Assembly: GCA_963790335.1 (NCBI GenBank)
Contig: CAWBOB010000007.1
Span: 310,001-374,000, forward strand
Reading direction: 5' to 3'
From: JAOUEA01 sp963790335
GTDB lineage: Bacteria; Actinomycetota; UBA4738; HRBIN12
DNA length: 64,000 bases
Of the stretch, positions 54,516-63,235 are shown in pieces. Below the pieces are notes generated by a model. That model had not been told where the DNA came from and searched no databases. It saw only the letters and a list, made by a program, of their open reading frames with translations. Position numbers and translations under genes: made by a program. How positions within the stretch are numbered: the stretch's first letter is position 1; each line of letters begins with the position of its first letter.

Positions 54516-55319
54516 TCAGCGGCACGCCACCCGCCACGCGCCGAGGGCGAAGCGCTTGCGCAGGAAGTTGAAGTCGTGCGCGTTCGCGGCCGGGCAGAAC
54601 TCGGCGGTGCCGAGCTTGTACTCCACCCCGAAGACGGCCTTGCCCTCGGCGACGAACGCATCGAGGCGGCCGCACTCGTCGTACTGATGGCACTGCTCGT
54701 TGAGCGCTGCGTCGAAGTACGGCAGCAGCGCACGGATCTGCCCCAGGTCGTTCTTCAGCAGCGCGGTGAGGTTCCTGCGATGCGCGGCGTTCGCCAAGAA
54801 GACGTTGTAGCGGAGTTGATCCGAGCCCGAGAGGCGAAAGCCCGTGACGTTCGCATACCCGTCGACGTTGTCGAACTCGACCCCATCGAAGCCCTTGCGG
54901 GCGCACATGTCGAGCCGCCGTTCCATGATCGGTCGCAGCACAGCGAGGCGCCGCACGTCGAGCCACCGTTCGCCCGGCCAGCCGTTCGACCGCCCGAGCA
55001 CGCGGCCGGGGAACCGGCCCGCGTCGGGGCGCCAGCGTTCCCACGACCCGGCGCTGATGTAGCAGACCACCGCGCGGCCGTCGGCATGCAGTCCGTTCAC
55101 GACGGTCTTCGTGGCCTCGAACCCGTCGATGTCGTACATGTCGACGTCGAACGACGTGTCGACGGGTCCCTGCAGCTGCCATTGCCAGCTCGTCTCGATC
55201 GCGGGCACCCAGCATCCAGGGCACGGCACCGGCGCCGGGAGATCGCCGGCCGCTCGAGCCATGCCCGAGGGCGCAGCCACCACGGCGAGCGCGACGAGCG
55301 CGAGCAGGAGACGTCGCAT
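54516..55319 (-). CDS. Secreted GH114 endo-alpha-1,4-polygalactosaminidase-like protein
   Basis: A 267-residue protein. The signal peptide is RLLLALVALAVVAAPSGMARA. The TIM-barrel domain shows WQWQLQGPVDTSFDVDMYDI, AVVCYISAGSWERWRPDAG, RLDMCARKGFDGVEFDNVDG (acidic residues on strand ends) and GKAVFGVEYKLG, the GH114 set. It may hydrolyse galactosaminogalactan-type polymers; specificity unproven. Six cysteines suggest disulfides. Confidence 0.88.
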   Translation of the reverse strand: MRRLLLALVALAVVAAPSGMARAAGDLPAPVPCPGCWVPAIETSWQWQLQGPVDTSFDVDMYDIDGFEATKTVVNGLHADGRAVVCYISAGSWERWRPDAGRFPGRVLGRSNGWPGERWLDVRRLAVLRPIMERRLDMCARKGFDGVEFDNVDGYANVTGFRLSGSDQLRYNVFLANAAHRRNLTALLKNDLGQIRALLPYFDAALNEQCHQYDECGRLDAFVAEGKAVFGVEYKLGTAEFCPAANAHDFNFLRKRFALGAWRVACR

Positions 55320-55369
55320 CACGACCGGTATCGGCCCGATGGCCCGAACGCCTTGACCCAGCCGGCGAT

Positions 55370-55708
55370 TCACGCCGGCCGATCGAGACGGATCGTCGAG
55401 AGCAACGCCTCGGTCTGCTCGACGGCCCCGACGAGCCAGGCGCCGCTCTGCTCCCCGCGCAGATCCTCGCGCGGGAACAGGAACTGGTTCAGCGCCTCGT
55501 CGGATCCGAGCTGCAATCCCTTGCCGGCGAGGAAGTCTCCGAGCGCGAACTCCCAGCTGAAGATCGCGGTGCCGTCGTCGAACGCCGACACGGTATAGGT
55601 CATGAAGTCGTTGGGTCGGGCGTCGTACCGCGTGGCCCCCCGCGCCGTGAACGCCCGTTCGGTGCTCGGAGCGAATCCGAGCCTCGCCAGCGCTTCGTCG
55701 AAGTCCAT
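55370..55708 (-). CDS. Small conserved protein of unknown function
   Basis: A 112-residue soluble protein: MDFDEALARLGFAPSTERAF, then MTYTVSAFDDGTAIFSWEFALGDFLAGKG and LNQFLFPREDLRG. It looks like a compact alpha/beta domain without Cys/His metal sites. The start at 55708 is preferred over the longer frame. It lies between the GH114 and rmuC genes on the same strand, with 39-50-nt gaps. Family not recognised. Confidence 0.55.
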   Translation of the reverse strand: MDFDEALARLGFAPSTERAFTARGATRYDARPNDFMTYTVSAFDDGTAIFSWEFALGDFLAGKGLQLGSDEALNQFLFPREDLRGEQSGAWLVGAVEQTEALLSTIRLDRPA

Positions 55709-55747
55709 GCGGGAAGCTTCGCACACGCCCGCGGTCAGGCCGCCGCC

Positions 55748-56763
55748 TCACCGCACGACCGAGAGCGGTCCGGCCTGATCGGGTCCGTCGGACGATGCGG
55801 CGCGGGCCCGCGCGATCGAACCTCGAGCCTTGCCCAGCTGTGACCGGAACTCCTCAGCCCCGTTCGAGATCATCGTGCCGGCTCGCGCGAACCGGTTCTC
55901 GACCACCGACTCGAGCGCATCGAGGACGCCGCCGATCTCGGCCAGGCTCGATTGCACGTCGGCGGCGTCGCCGAACCGCTGGACCAGCGAGTACAGGAAC
56001 AACACGATCGGGAGCGCCGACGAATACGGCACGATCACGACCCCCGAGCGATACGCGTCGGCGTGCGCACGACGCAGCACCTCGTACGCCGCGTCCGGCA
56101 CCGCGGCCACCGCGACCGGCGCGGTCACGGCCGGATCGAGGTACTGCGCGACCTCCTTGGCCCGCTGCGCCACCGCCTTCTCGACCGCCCGCGCGCACGC
56201 ATCGCGCTCGACCCCGTCGGCGGCAGCCTCCAGGGCCTCCAGCTCGGCGAGTGCCGACCACTTCGAGTCGATCGGAAGCCGGCGCCCGTCGGAGAGCAGC
56301 AGGCCGAACTCGACCACCTTGCCGCCGACCCGGAAGTCGGTGACGAGCATCGACGGCGGCAGCGCGGCGAGGTGGTCTCGCAGCACGTGCTCGCCGGCAC
56401 GACCCTTCGACGCACCGCCCGCGAGCACCGTGGAGAGACGGCGGATCACCTGCCGATGCTCGGCGTCGCCCTCGCGCCGCTCCTGCTCACGCGCGGTGAG
56501 CTCCTGCAACGCGCGCCGGGCGCCCTCGACGCCGGATCGGACCTGCTCTGCCGCGAGGTCGCGCGCGGCGGCGGCGTCGGCGAGCCGCCGCAGCTCGGCT
56601 GCTTGCACCTCGAGGCGCGCTTCCACGCGGGCGGCGCCGGCGTCGCGAGCCGCGGCGTCGGACCCACCACCGCTCGAAGCCCAGGCCTCCGCTCGGCCAC
56701 CACCAGCCCGGCGACCATTCCGCACACGACGGCCAGCAGCACGATGCCGATCTGTTCGGTCAC
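55748..56763 (-). CDS. rmuC: DNA recombination protein RmuC (frame break near 56690)
   Basis: Membrane-anchored, coiled-coil RmuC-type protein thought to limit DNA rearrangement. An N-terminal TM segment (IGIVLLAVVCGMVAGLVVAE) is followed, after a frame change, by a long coiled coil (VEARLEVQAAELRRLADAAA). The RmuC core includes KGRAGEHVLRDHLAALPPSM, VVEFGLLLSDGRRLPIDSKW and SGVVIVPYSSALPIVLFLYS. Span length implies a net +2 or -1 shift. The GTG start has AAGGAG 5 nt upstream. Confidence 0.88.
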
Positions 56764-56839
56764 GATGACTCCTTCGGGTCGGGGAAGCGACGTCACGACC
56801 GTAGGTGGTGCCTCTGACACGCCTGCCCACTTCCCCGGC

Positions 56840-56845
56840 TATCGT
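56840..56845 (+). promoter_or_regulatory. -10 box of PAP2 gene
   Basis: TATCGT, then 6 nt, then GTG at 56852. The frame is open for 300 codons upstream, so this box fixes the start. Confidence 0.6.
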
Positions 56846-56851
56846 TCGAGC

Positions 56852-57595
56852 GTGCACGATGCCGCCCCCGGTCGTCCGACCGGTCATCCGACGCCCCGGG
56901 CCGACGGCATCCTGGTGCGCGACCCCCGCCGCACGGCCCTCGCCGCGGTGGCGATGCTCGCGGCGGTCGCGGCGCTCACGATCGTGGTGGCCACCGATGT
57001 TGTTGAGCCGCCCCTGCTGCAGCAGATCGACGACGCGTGGCGACGGCGCGTGCTCGCGTGGCCGAGCTGGACCCGCTCGCTCGGCGAGTGGTTCGAGCAA
57101 GCGGGGGCCGCGGTGGTCATGGTGCCGCTGCGCCTCGCGGTCGCCGGCTGGCTCCTCGTGCGCCGCCGCCGGCTGGATCTCGCGGCATGGCTGCTCGGAT
57201 GGCTCCTCGCCGACGCGATCACGGCCGTGCTGAAGCCCGGCCTCGCCCGGGAACGACCGACGCCGATCGACCCTTCCGACCCGTTCACGGCGTTCCCGAG
57301 CGCCCACGCGAAGACCGCCGCGCAGGTGGCGATCGGTCTCGTGCTCGTGGCGACGAGCCCGGCACGAGCGAGGAGCGGGTGGTACGCCCTCGCCGCCGCG
57401 TGGATCGTGCTGATGGCCCTGTCGCGCACGGTGGTCGACCACCACTGGTTGAGCGACGTCGTGGCGGGGTCCCTCCTCGGCGCGGCATGCATGCTCGCCG
57501 CCGCCGCAGTCATCCAGGTGCAGGCGACCTCCAGCGGAGCCCCGACGCGCGCCGGGCCGCCCGACGACGACGCGAGCGTCTCGCGAGACACCTGA
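56852..57595 (+). CDS. PAP2-family phosphatase
   Basis: A 247-residue integral membrane phosphatase with five or six helices. The three catalytic motifs are visible: KPGLARERP, PSAHAKTAAQVAIG (PSGH type with Ala for Gly) and SRTVVDHHWLSDVVAG. Members dephosphorylate undecaprenyl diphosphate, phosphatidate or similar lipids on the outer membrane face. It lies 17 nt before the propeller gene and probably starts that operon. Confidence 0.93.
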   Translation: MHDAAPGRPTGHPTPRADGILVRDPRRTALAAVAMLAAVAALTIVVATDVVEPPLLQQIDDAWRRRVLAWPSWTRSLGEWFEQAGAAVVMVPLRLAVAGWLLVRRRRLDLAAWLLGWLLADAITAVLKPGLARERPTPIDPSDPFTAFPSAHAKTAAQVAIGLVLVATSPARARSGWYALAAAWIVLMALSRTVVDHHWLSDVVAGSLLGAACMLAAAAVIQVQATSSGAPTRAGPPDDDASVSRDT

Positions 57596-57612
57596 GCCCG
57601 GCCTGGGCCACC

Positions 57613-58870
57613 ATGGGCGCTGTGTTCGATCACGCGTCACGCGCCTATCGCCGTCATCGCACGCTCACGGGCCGTATCGCCGTCGCCCTGCTCGCGACGG
57701 CCGCCGGGCTCGTGATCGTCGGCGGGTCCATCCGTCTGCTCCGCGATGCCGGCCGGGAGCCTCCCCGCGCGTCGCCGAGCGGCGTCGCCACCTTCGACTG
57801 GTCGGCGAGCCTCGCCGCTCCCGTCACAGGCCTCGCGATCGATGACAACCGGCTGTACGTCTCGGGCGACGCGATCACCGTCTTCCCGGTCTCGTGCGTG
57901 GCCGACGCAGGGCGATGCGCGCCGCGGTGGAGCAACGAGACCGCCGGCGCGACCGGTCCGTGGTCGGCGCCGCTCGTCTCCGAGGGCCGGGTGTTCGCCG
58001 GATCGGCCGACGGCAGGCTCCTCGCTTACCCCGACACCTGTAGCGCCGAGGGCTGCGCTCCGGACTGGATCGGCGAGGCCGGCGTGGGGCCGGTCTCGCA
58101 GCCGGTCGCCAACTTCGACTTCGTCTACGTCTCGTCCGACGCGCTGTACGCCTTCCCAGTGGGGTGCGCGACGGAAGGACTCGCGTGCCCGCCCGCATGG
58201 AGCGCCCAGGTGCCGGGGAGACCCTCCGCCGGTCCCGTCGCCCTCGGCGACGGTCTCGTCATCGTGAGCTCGTCGGGCCGGCGCTCGGGGCTGTCGGCGT
58301 TCCCTGCGGTCATGCGGTCCGGAGTGCGAGCCCGTGTGGACCACCCGATTCGAAGGCCGGGCGACGGCGCCGGCGGTCGGCGACGGTCTCGCGTACACGG
58401 TGGCCCGGGGGCGGTTGCTCGCGTTCTCGACCTCGTGCTCGGGCCGATGCGACCCGCAATGGCGCGCCCACTTCGCCACCGATCCGGCGGATCCGGCGTC
58501 CGTGAGCCTTCCGCCTGCCGGCCCGCCGGTGGTCGCCGGTGACCGGGTGCTGTTCGCAGACGCCGACGGGCGCCTGTGGGTCTTCGCCGCATCGTGTGAC
58601 GACGCCCGGTGCGATCCGATCGCCTCCTACCAGGTCTCGTCGAGCCCGCTGCTGGCTCCGATCGTCGACGGCGATACCGCCCTCGTCACCTCGGTGAGCG
58701 GCACGGTGGACCTGGTCGACCTCGCGTGCGAGCCGCTGTCGTCGATCGACGCGTGTCCGCCCGTCCGCGTCGCGACCCTTGGCGCCGGGATCCTCACGCC
58801 TTCGCTCCTGACGCCCGACGCCGTGATCGCCGCGGGAAGCGACGGATCGCTCGAGATCGTCGGCCGATGA
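57613..58870 (+). CDS. Membrane-anchored PQQ-like beta-propeller protein with repeated Cys pairs (frameshift near 58312)
   Basis: About 418 residues. An N-terminal helix (IAVALLATAAGLVIVGGSI) anchors an external propeller. Seven repeats of about 50 residues each carry a YxF/AxxxxxxC strand with a Cys pair: FPVSCVADAGRCAPRW, YPDTCSAEGCAPDW, FPVGCATEGLACPPAW, a fourth at the break (CGPECEPVW), FSTSCSGRCDPQW, FAASCDDARCDP and LACEPLSSIDACPP. An extra A at about 58312 interrupts the frame. It resembles BamB/PQQ-repeat scaffolds; PQQ binding is not shown. Its stop overlaps the aminotransferase ATG. Confidence 0.82.
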
Positions 58871-60271
58871 TCGTCGCTCGGGCCACGGCGGACCTGATAG
58901 ACCTACGTTCCATGGGCGCAGCAGGCATCGACGTCGCCAAGGTCCAGGAACTGAAGGTCCGCGAGGACGCCCGCTTCGCCGACCTCCACCCCCGCTGCAT
59001 CGAGACGTGGCGCCTCGCCGGGCACGTCATGCCCAACGGCGTGCCGATGTCGTGGCTTCGCACGTCGTACGACCACCCGCCCCTGTGGGTCGACGACGCC
59101 AAAGGATCGAGGTTCCGCGACGTCGACGGCAACGAGTACGCCGACTTCAACATCGCCGACATGTCGATGTTCACCGGCTACGGACCGGAGCCGGTGGTCG
59201 AAGCGGTCTCGCGGCGCATGGCCGCGGGGTCGCAGTTCCTGCTGCCGAGCGAGGATTCCATCTGGGTCGCGACCGAGCTGGGCCGGCGGTACGGGCTTCC
59301 GCAGTGGCAGTTCACGCTCAGCGCGACCCACGCGAACCTCGAGGTGATCCGCATCGCACGGGCGGCGACCGGGCGCGAGAAGGTGCTGTTCTTCCACGGC
59401 AAGTACCACGGGCACTTCGACGAGGCGCTCGTGGAACAGCGTGGAGACGAGCTCGTGGCCGAGGAAGCCGGGCTGCCGCGCGACGTGGCACGCAACGTCG
59501 TCATGGTGGCGTTCAACGACGTCGACGCCCTGCGATCGGCGCTCGACACGCGCGAGATCGCGGTCGTCACGACCGAGCCCGTGCTCACGAACAACGTAGG
59601 TCTGCTGGTGCCGGATCCCGGCTTCCACGAGGCGCTCCGCACCGCGACGCGAGCGACCGGCACGTTGCTCTGCTACGACGAGACCCACACGCACGTCGTC
59701 GGACCCGGCGGCCTCACGTCCACGTGGCAGCTCGAGCCCGACGTCGTCACGACGGGCAAGTCGATCGCGGGCGGTGTGCCGCTCGGCGCCTACGGCATGA
59801 CCGACGAGGTCGCCGACACGCTGCGGACGGCCTCGGATCGCGACGACTGGAAGCCGCCGGTCGCGACCGGCGGGACCCTGTTCGGCAACCCCCTGTCGAT
59901 GGCCGCCGCTCGCGCGACGCTCGGGGAGGTGCTCACGCCCGAGGCCTACGAGCACACCCACGGGCTCGGCACGCGCCTCGCCGACGGCATCGAGGGCGCC
60001 ATCTCGGCCGCCGGCCTGCCGTGGACGACGCACCGGTTCTGGCCGCGATCCGGCTACACGTTCGCACCGTCGATGCCGCGTGACGCCGCGGAGGCTTCGG
60101 AGACGCTCGACGTACCGCTCCGCCGCCTGATGCGCGTGTACCTCGCGAACCGCGGACGTGTGGGAAGCCATCGTCGGCGCCGGTCCGACCTGTTCGGTGC
60201 CCGCGACCGAGGCCGACGTCGACGCCTATCTCGACGCGTTCGGCGCGCTGCTCGTGGAGCTGACGTCGTGA
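58867..60271 (+). CDS. Class III PLP aminotransferase, glutamate-1-semialdehyde-mutase-like (frameshift near 60155)
   Basis: About 467 residues. RFRDVDGNEYADFNIADMSM, FTLSATHANLEVIRIARAAT, VLFFHGKYHGHFDEALVEQ, LLCYDETHTHVVGPGG and the PLP lysine in VVTTGKSIAGGVPLGAYG are present. The HemL-like features suggest an aminomutase or beta-amino-acid transaminase; substrate unknown. After YLANRG one extra base breaks the frame, which continues VWEAIVGAGPTCSVPATEAD to TGA at 60271. Start at 58867 (overlapping the propeller stop) or 58912. Confidence 0.88.
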
Positions 60272-61371
60272 CGCCGCCACGCATCGACATCATCCGCATC
60301 GCGGCGCCGACGCACCGGGAGGCCGGGCGTCAGCTCGGGGAAGCCGCGCGCGACCGCCTGCATGCCGAGGCCGCCGAGGCGCTGGAGGAGCTCCCGGCCG
60401 GCCGCACGGTCGAGCAGCAACAGGCGCTCGCCGCGCGAGTACCGGGCGTTCACCGAGCCGCGACTCCCCTGGCTCGTCGACGAACTCGACGGCATCGCCG
60501 ACGCCGCCGGCCTCGACCCCCTCATGTTCTTCGCCGCCTCGATCGAGGAGCTCTGGTACGAGCCCCGGAGCAAGGTGACTCCCCCAGCGCGCGGCGTCGC
60601 GTGACGGGCCGGTGCAGCGACGTCGTGGCGGGGCCTCGCGCGACCGCCGACGGACACCTGCTGGTCGGGCACACGAACGACCTGCGTCCATCGGCCGAGC
60701 AGCACATCGTCGGCATCGAGAAGCGCGTCGACGGCGACCCCACGATCTTCCAGCTCGGCGGCGCGCCGTGGCTGAGCGTCGGCTTCAACTCCGCCGGGCT
60801 CTCGCTCACCGGCAACGAGCTCACGCCCAACGACGAGCGCCTCGGCATCTCGCGCTCGCACCAGGTGCTCGAGATGATGCGCGCCCGCTCGCTCGACGAG
60901 ATGGTGGCGATGTCGCTGCGGCCCGATCGCGCGTCGAGCTACAACAACGTGCTCACGAGCGCCGACGGTGGCGTCGCCAACGTCGAGGGAAGCGCCACCG
61001 ACGCCGAGATCACCGGCCTCGACGACGACGGCCACCTGGTGCACACGAACCACTACGTGTGCGACCGCATGCTGGCGTTCGAGGGCGACCCGGAGTACGC
61101 CGCGCACTCGGCGGTGCGGTACGAGCGCGCGCGGCAGCTCATCGCCTCGCAACCAGCCGGCTCGGTCACCCCCGGGGTGATGCGCGAGATCCTGAGCGAC
61201 CACGAGGCGGCGCCCGACTCGGTCTGTCGTCACCCTCAGCCCGGCGCCGCCGTGAAGACCGCCTTCTGGTGCATCGCCGACGTCAGCGACGGAACCATCA
61301 CCTTCGGACGCGGCAACCCTTGCGACTCCGAAGCGCAGGAGTACCGATTCACCGACTACCCGGGTCGTTGA
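60268..61371 (+). CDS. C45-family autoproteolytic acyltransferase/hydrolase (frame breaks near 60432 and 60580)
   Basis: About 367 residues of the acyl-CoA:isopenicillin-N acyltransferase (Ntn-hydrolase) type. N-terminal part: IIRIAAPTHREAGRQLGEAA; then EYRAFTEPRLPWLVDELDGI in a second frame; then the nucleophile Cys in GRCSDVVAGPRATADGHLLV and GHTNDL in the third. WLSVGFNSAGLSLTGNEL and VHTNHYVCDRMLAFEGDPEY follow. The two shifts cancel. The GTG start overlaps the aminotransferase stop by 4 nt. Such enzymes hydrolyse or transfer acyl/amide groups; the substrate is unknown. Confidence 0.85.
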   Translation: MTPPRIDIIRIAAPTHREAGRQLGEAARDRLHAEAAEALEELPAGRTVEQQQALAARVPGVHRAATPLARRRTRRHRRRRRPRPPHVLRRLDRGALVRAPEQGDSPSARRRVTGRCSDVVAGPRATADGHLLVGHTNDLRPSAEQHIVGIEKRVDGDPTIFQLGGAPWLSVGFNSAGLSLTGNELTPNDERLGISRSHQVLEMMRARSLDEMVAMSLRPDRASSYNNVLTSADGGVANVEGSATDAEITGLDDDGHLVHTNHYVCDRMLAFEGDPEYAAHSAVRYERARQLIASQPAGSVTPGVMREILSDHEAAPDSVCRHPQPGAAVKTAFWCIADVSDGTITFGRGNPCDSEAQEYRFTDYPGR

Positions 61372-61377
61372 TACGTT
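61372..61377 (+). promoter_or_regulatory. -10 box of pterin-dehydratase/VOC gene
   Basis: TACGTT, then 6 nt, then GTG at 61384. Confidence 0.6.
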
Positions 61378-61383
61378 GGCGGC

Positions 61384-62034
61384 GTGACGGCACGGATCAC
61401 GCCACGGCAGTTCCTCGAGGCGGACGGCGTCGAGGACTGGCGGGTGCTCTTCGAGGGTGCATGTACCCACTTCCGCACCGGATCGTTCTCGGCGGGCGTC
61501 GCCCTGATGGATGCGATCGGCGACCTCGCCGAGACTGCGAACCACCATCCTGATGTCGACGTGCGGTACGCGAGCTTGACGGTGCACCTGGTCACGCACA
61601 GCGTGGGTGGGCTGAGCGAACGAGACGTCCAACTGGCCCGGCGGATCTCGGCGGCGGCGCGCGAGCTGGGTGTGCCCGCCGACCCGACCGCCGTGCAGAC
61701 CATCCAGGTCGCGATCGACGCCTCCCTCCGCCCCGACGTGATGCCCTTCTGGCGTGCCGTCCTCGGTTACCGGGAGCTGGGCGACGAGGATCTGGTCGAT
61801 CCGCATGCCCGGGGACCATCCCTGTGGTTCCAGGAGATGGATGCGCCGCGTCCTCAGCGAAATCGCATCCACATCGACGTCTCCGTGCCACACGATCAGG
61901 CTGAGGCACGCGTCGCGGCAGCGCTCGCCGCCGGAGGAAGATTGGTGAGCGACGAGCACGCGCCGGATTGGTGGACGTTGGCCGATGCCGAAGGGAACGA
62001 GGTCGATGTTGCCACGATGATCGGGCGGGACTGA
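61384..62034 (+). CDS. Pterin-4a-carbinolamine dehydratase-VOC fusion protein
   Basis: A 216-residue two-domain protein. Residues 1-97 are PCD-like: FSAGVALMDAIGDLAETANH, HHPDVDVRYASLTVHLVTHS and GGLSERDVQLARRISAAARE match the dehydratase fold and its histidines. Residues 105-216 are a VOC domain (IQVAIDASLRPDVMPFWRAV, NRIHIDVSVPHDQAEARVAA, closing strand NEVDVATM). This fusion occurs in other actinobacteria with unknown function. The gene has its own leaderless-type promoter 12 nt after the acyltransferase stop. Confidence 0.85.
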   Translation: MTARITPRQFLEADGVEDWRVLFEGACTHFRTGSFSAGVALMDAIGDLAETANHHPDVDVRYASLTVHLVTHSVGGLSERDVQLARRISAAARELGVPADPTAVQTIQVAIDASLRPDVMPFWRAVLGYRELGDEDLVDPHARGPSLWFQEMDAPRPQRNRIHIDVSVPHDQAEARVAAALAAGGRLVSDEHAPDWWTLADAEGNEVDVATMIGRD

Positions 62035-62051
62035 GCCCCCATGTCGGGGGC
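62035..62051. terminator. Bidirectional hairpin between convergent genes
   Basis: GCCCCC, loop ATGTC, GGGGGC. It fills the 18-nt space between the stop codons at 62034 and 62053. Confidence 0.65.
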
Positions 62052-62052
62052 A

Positions 62053-62721
62053 TCAGCGGTCGAGCGCAGCCTCGATCGCTGACGCGCTCGCCGGATCGCC
62101 GCCGGCCTCGGCGATCTCGCGCACGCTGACGCCGTCGTCGTTCACGGCGGACGGGTCGCTTCCCGCTTCGAGCAGCAGCGTGATGATCGGGAGGTCGCCG
62201 TTGTGAGCGGCGGCGTGCAGCGGGGTCCATCCGCCCAACTGGCGCGCGTTCGGATCGGCGCCTGCCTCGAGCAGCACCGCTACGACCTCCACATGCCTCG
62301 CGCTCGTCGCGGAGTGCAATGCCGTGCCGGTCATCCACCCGGTTCCCGGCGCGTTGATCTCCGCCCCGCGGCGGAGGAGCAGCCGAGCGGCGTCGGCATG
62401 TCCGAAGAACGCCACCAGGTGCAGCGCCGTGAACCCGTCACCGCTCGTCGTGGTCGCCGATGAAGGATCGCCCGCGAGCAGCTCCTCGAGCCGCTGCACG
62501 TCGCCCAACGTCGCCGCCTCGAACACGTCGAGCTTGCGAACGCGTGGGCGGATCGCTTCGACGAGCGCATCGTCGAAGCGGTAGGCCGCTCGCATGAGGG
62601 CGGAGACGCCTTCGGCATCCCGCGCCATCGCGAGCGACGGGTCGGCGCCGAGGAGCGCGCGCACCTGATCCGCCTCGCCCGCCTCGATCGCCGCGAAGAA
62701 GTCGTCGGATGTGCTTGCCAT
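62053..62721 (-). CDS. Ankyrin-repeat protein
   Basis: A 222-residue soluble protein of about six ankyrin repeats. Repeat units such as DGFTALHLVAFFGHADAARLLLRRGAEINA, and GWTPLHAAAHNGDLPIITLLLEAGSDPS, alternate at a 30-34-residue period. No other domain is present. It is a protein-protein binder with an unknown partner. GGGAGG precedes the ATG; a TAGAAT -10 box lies at 62737-62742 on the minus strand. It is divergent from marR. Confidence 0.93.
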   Translation of the reverse strand: MASTSDDFFAAIEAGEADQVRALLGADPSLAMARDAEGVSALMRAAYRFDDALVEAIRPRVRKLDVFEAATLGDVQRLEELLAGDPSSATTTSGDGFTALHLVAFFGHADAARLLLRRGAEINAPGTGWMTGTALHSATSARHVEVVAVLLEAGADPNARQLGGWTPLHAAAHNGDLPIITLLLEAGSDPSAVNDDGVSVREIAEAGGDPASASAIEAALDR

Positions 62722-62736
62722 GGGTCGCCTCCCGTC

Positions 62737-62763
62737 ATTCTATTTGCGTAGCCTAACTAAATA
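62737..62763. promoter_or_regulatory. Divergent AT-rich promoter/operator (ankyrin / MarR)
   Basis: Contains TAGAAT for the ankyrin gene and TATTT (62741-62745) ... AAATA (62759-62763), an interrupted inverted repeat. MarR proteins commonly bind such dyads between divergent genes. The likely marR -10 (TAGCCT, 62749-62754) lies inside the dyad. Confidence 0.5.
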
Positions 62764-62770
62764 TGTCACC

Positions 62771-63235
62771 GTGCGAGCGGTGACCACGCACAGGCGCACT
62801 TCCCCAGCGCGAGACGTGGATGCGGTGGCCGACCGGCTCCATTCGGCCGCGATCCACCTGTTGCGTCGCCTGCGCGTCGAGGACGAGGCGCTGGGCATCT
62901 CTGCCCCGCGCCTGTCCGCGCTCTCGGTCCTGGTGTTCGCCGGACCTCAACGCGTCGGGGAGCTCGCGCGCGTCGAGCAGGTCGAGCCCCCCACGATGAC
63001 CCGGCTCGTCGACGGGCTGGAGCGCGACGGCTTCGTCTCGCGCTCCCCCGATCCAGCCGACGCGCGCGCCGTGCTCGTGGCGGCGACCGACCGGGGACGC
63101 ACCGCACTGCTCGAGGGTCGCCGCCGCCGCGTCGAAGCGTTCAGCGCCCTGCTCACGGAGCTCCCTCGCAAGGACCTCGAGCAGCTCGCGCGCGGCGTGG
63201 CCGCGCTGGAGCGGATGCTCCACTCAACGGGGTGA
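62771..63235 (+). CDS. MarR-family transcriptional regulator
   Basis: A 154-residue winged-helix regulator. LHSAAIHLLRRLRVEDEAL leads into the HTH (LSALSVLVFAGPQRVGELAR, VEQVEPPTMTRLVDGLERDG) and the wing FVSRSPDPADARAVLVAATD. A dimer helix closes the protein. Start GTG 62771 is chosen as the first codon after the AT-rich operator; GTG 62780 is an alternative. Its end overlaps the convergent amidohydrolase by 12 nt. Ligand unknown. Confidence 0.92.
   Translation: MRAVTTHRRTSPARDVDAVADRLHSAAIHLLRRLRVEDEALGISAPRLSALSVLVFAGPQRVGELARVEQVEPPTMTRLVDGLERDGFVSRSPDPADARAVLVAATDRGRTALLEGRRRRVEAFSALLTELPRKDLEQLARGVAALERMLHSTG

Noticed and set aside
55952..56851. 300-codon upstream extension of the PAP2 gene
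   Set aside because: Antisense to rmuC, with low-complexity translation; a -10 box 6 nt before GTG 56852 marks the true start.
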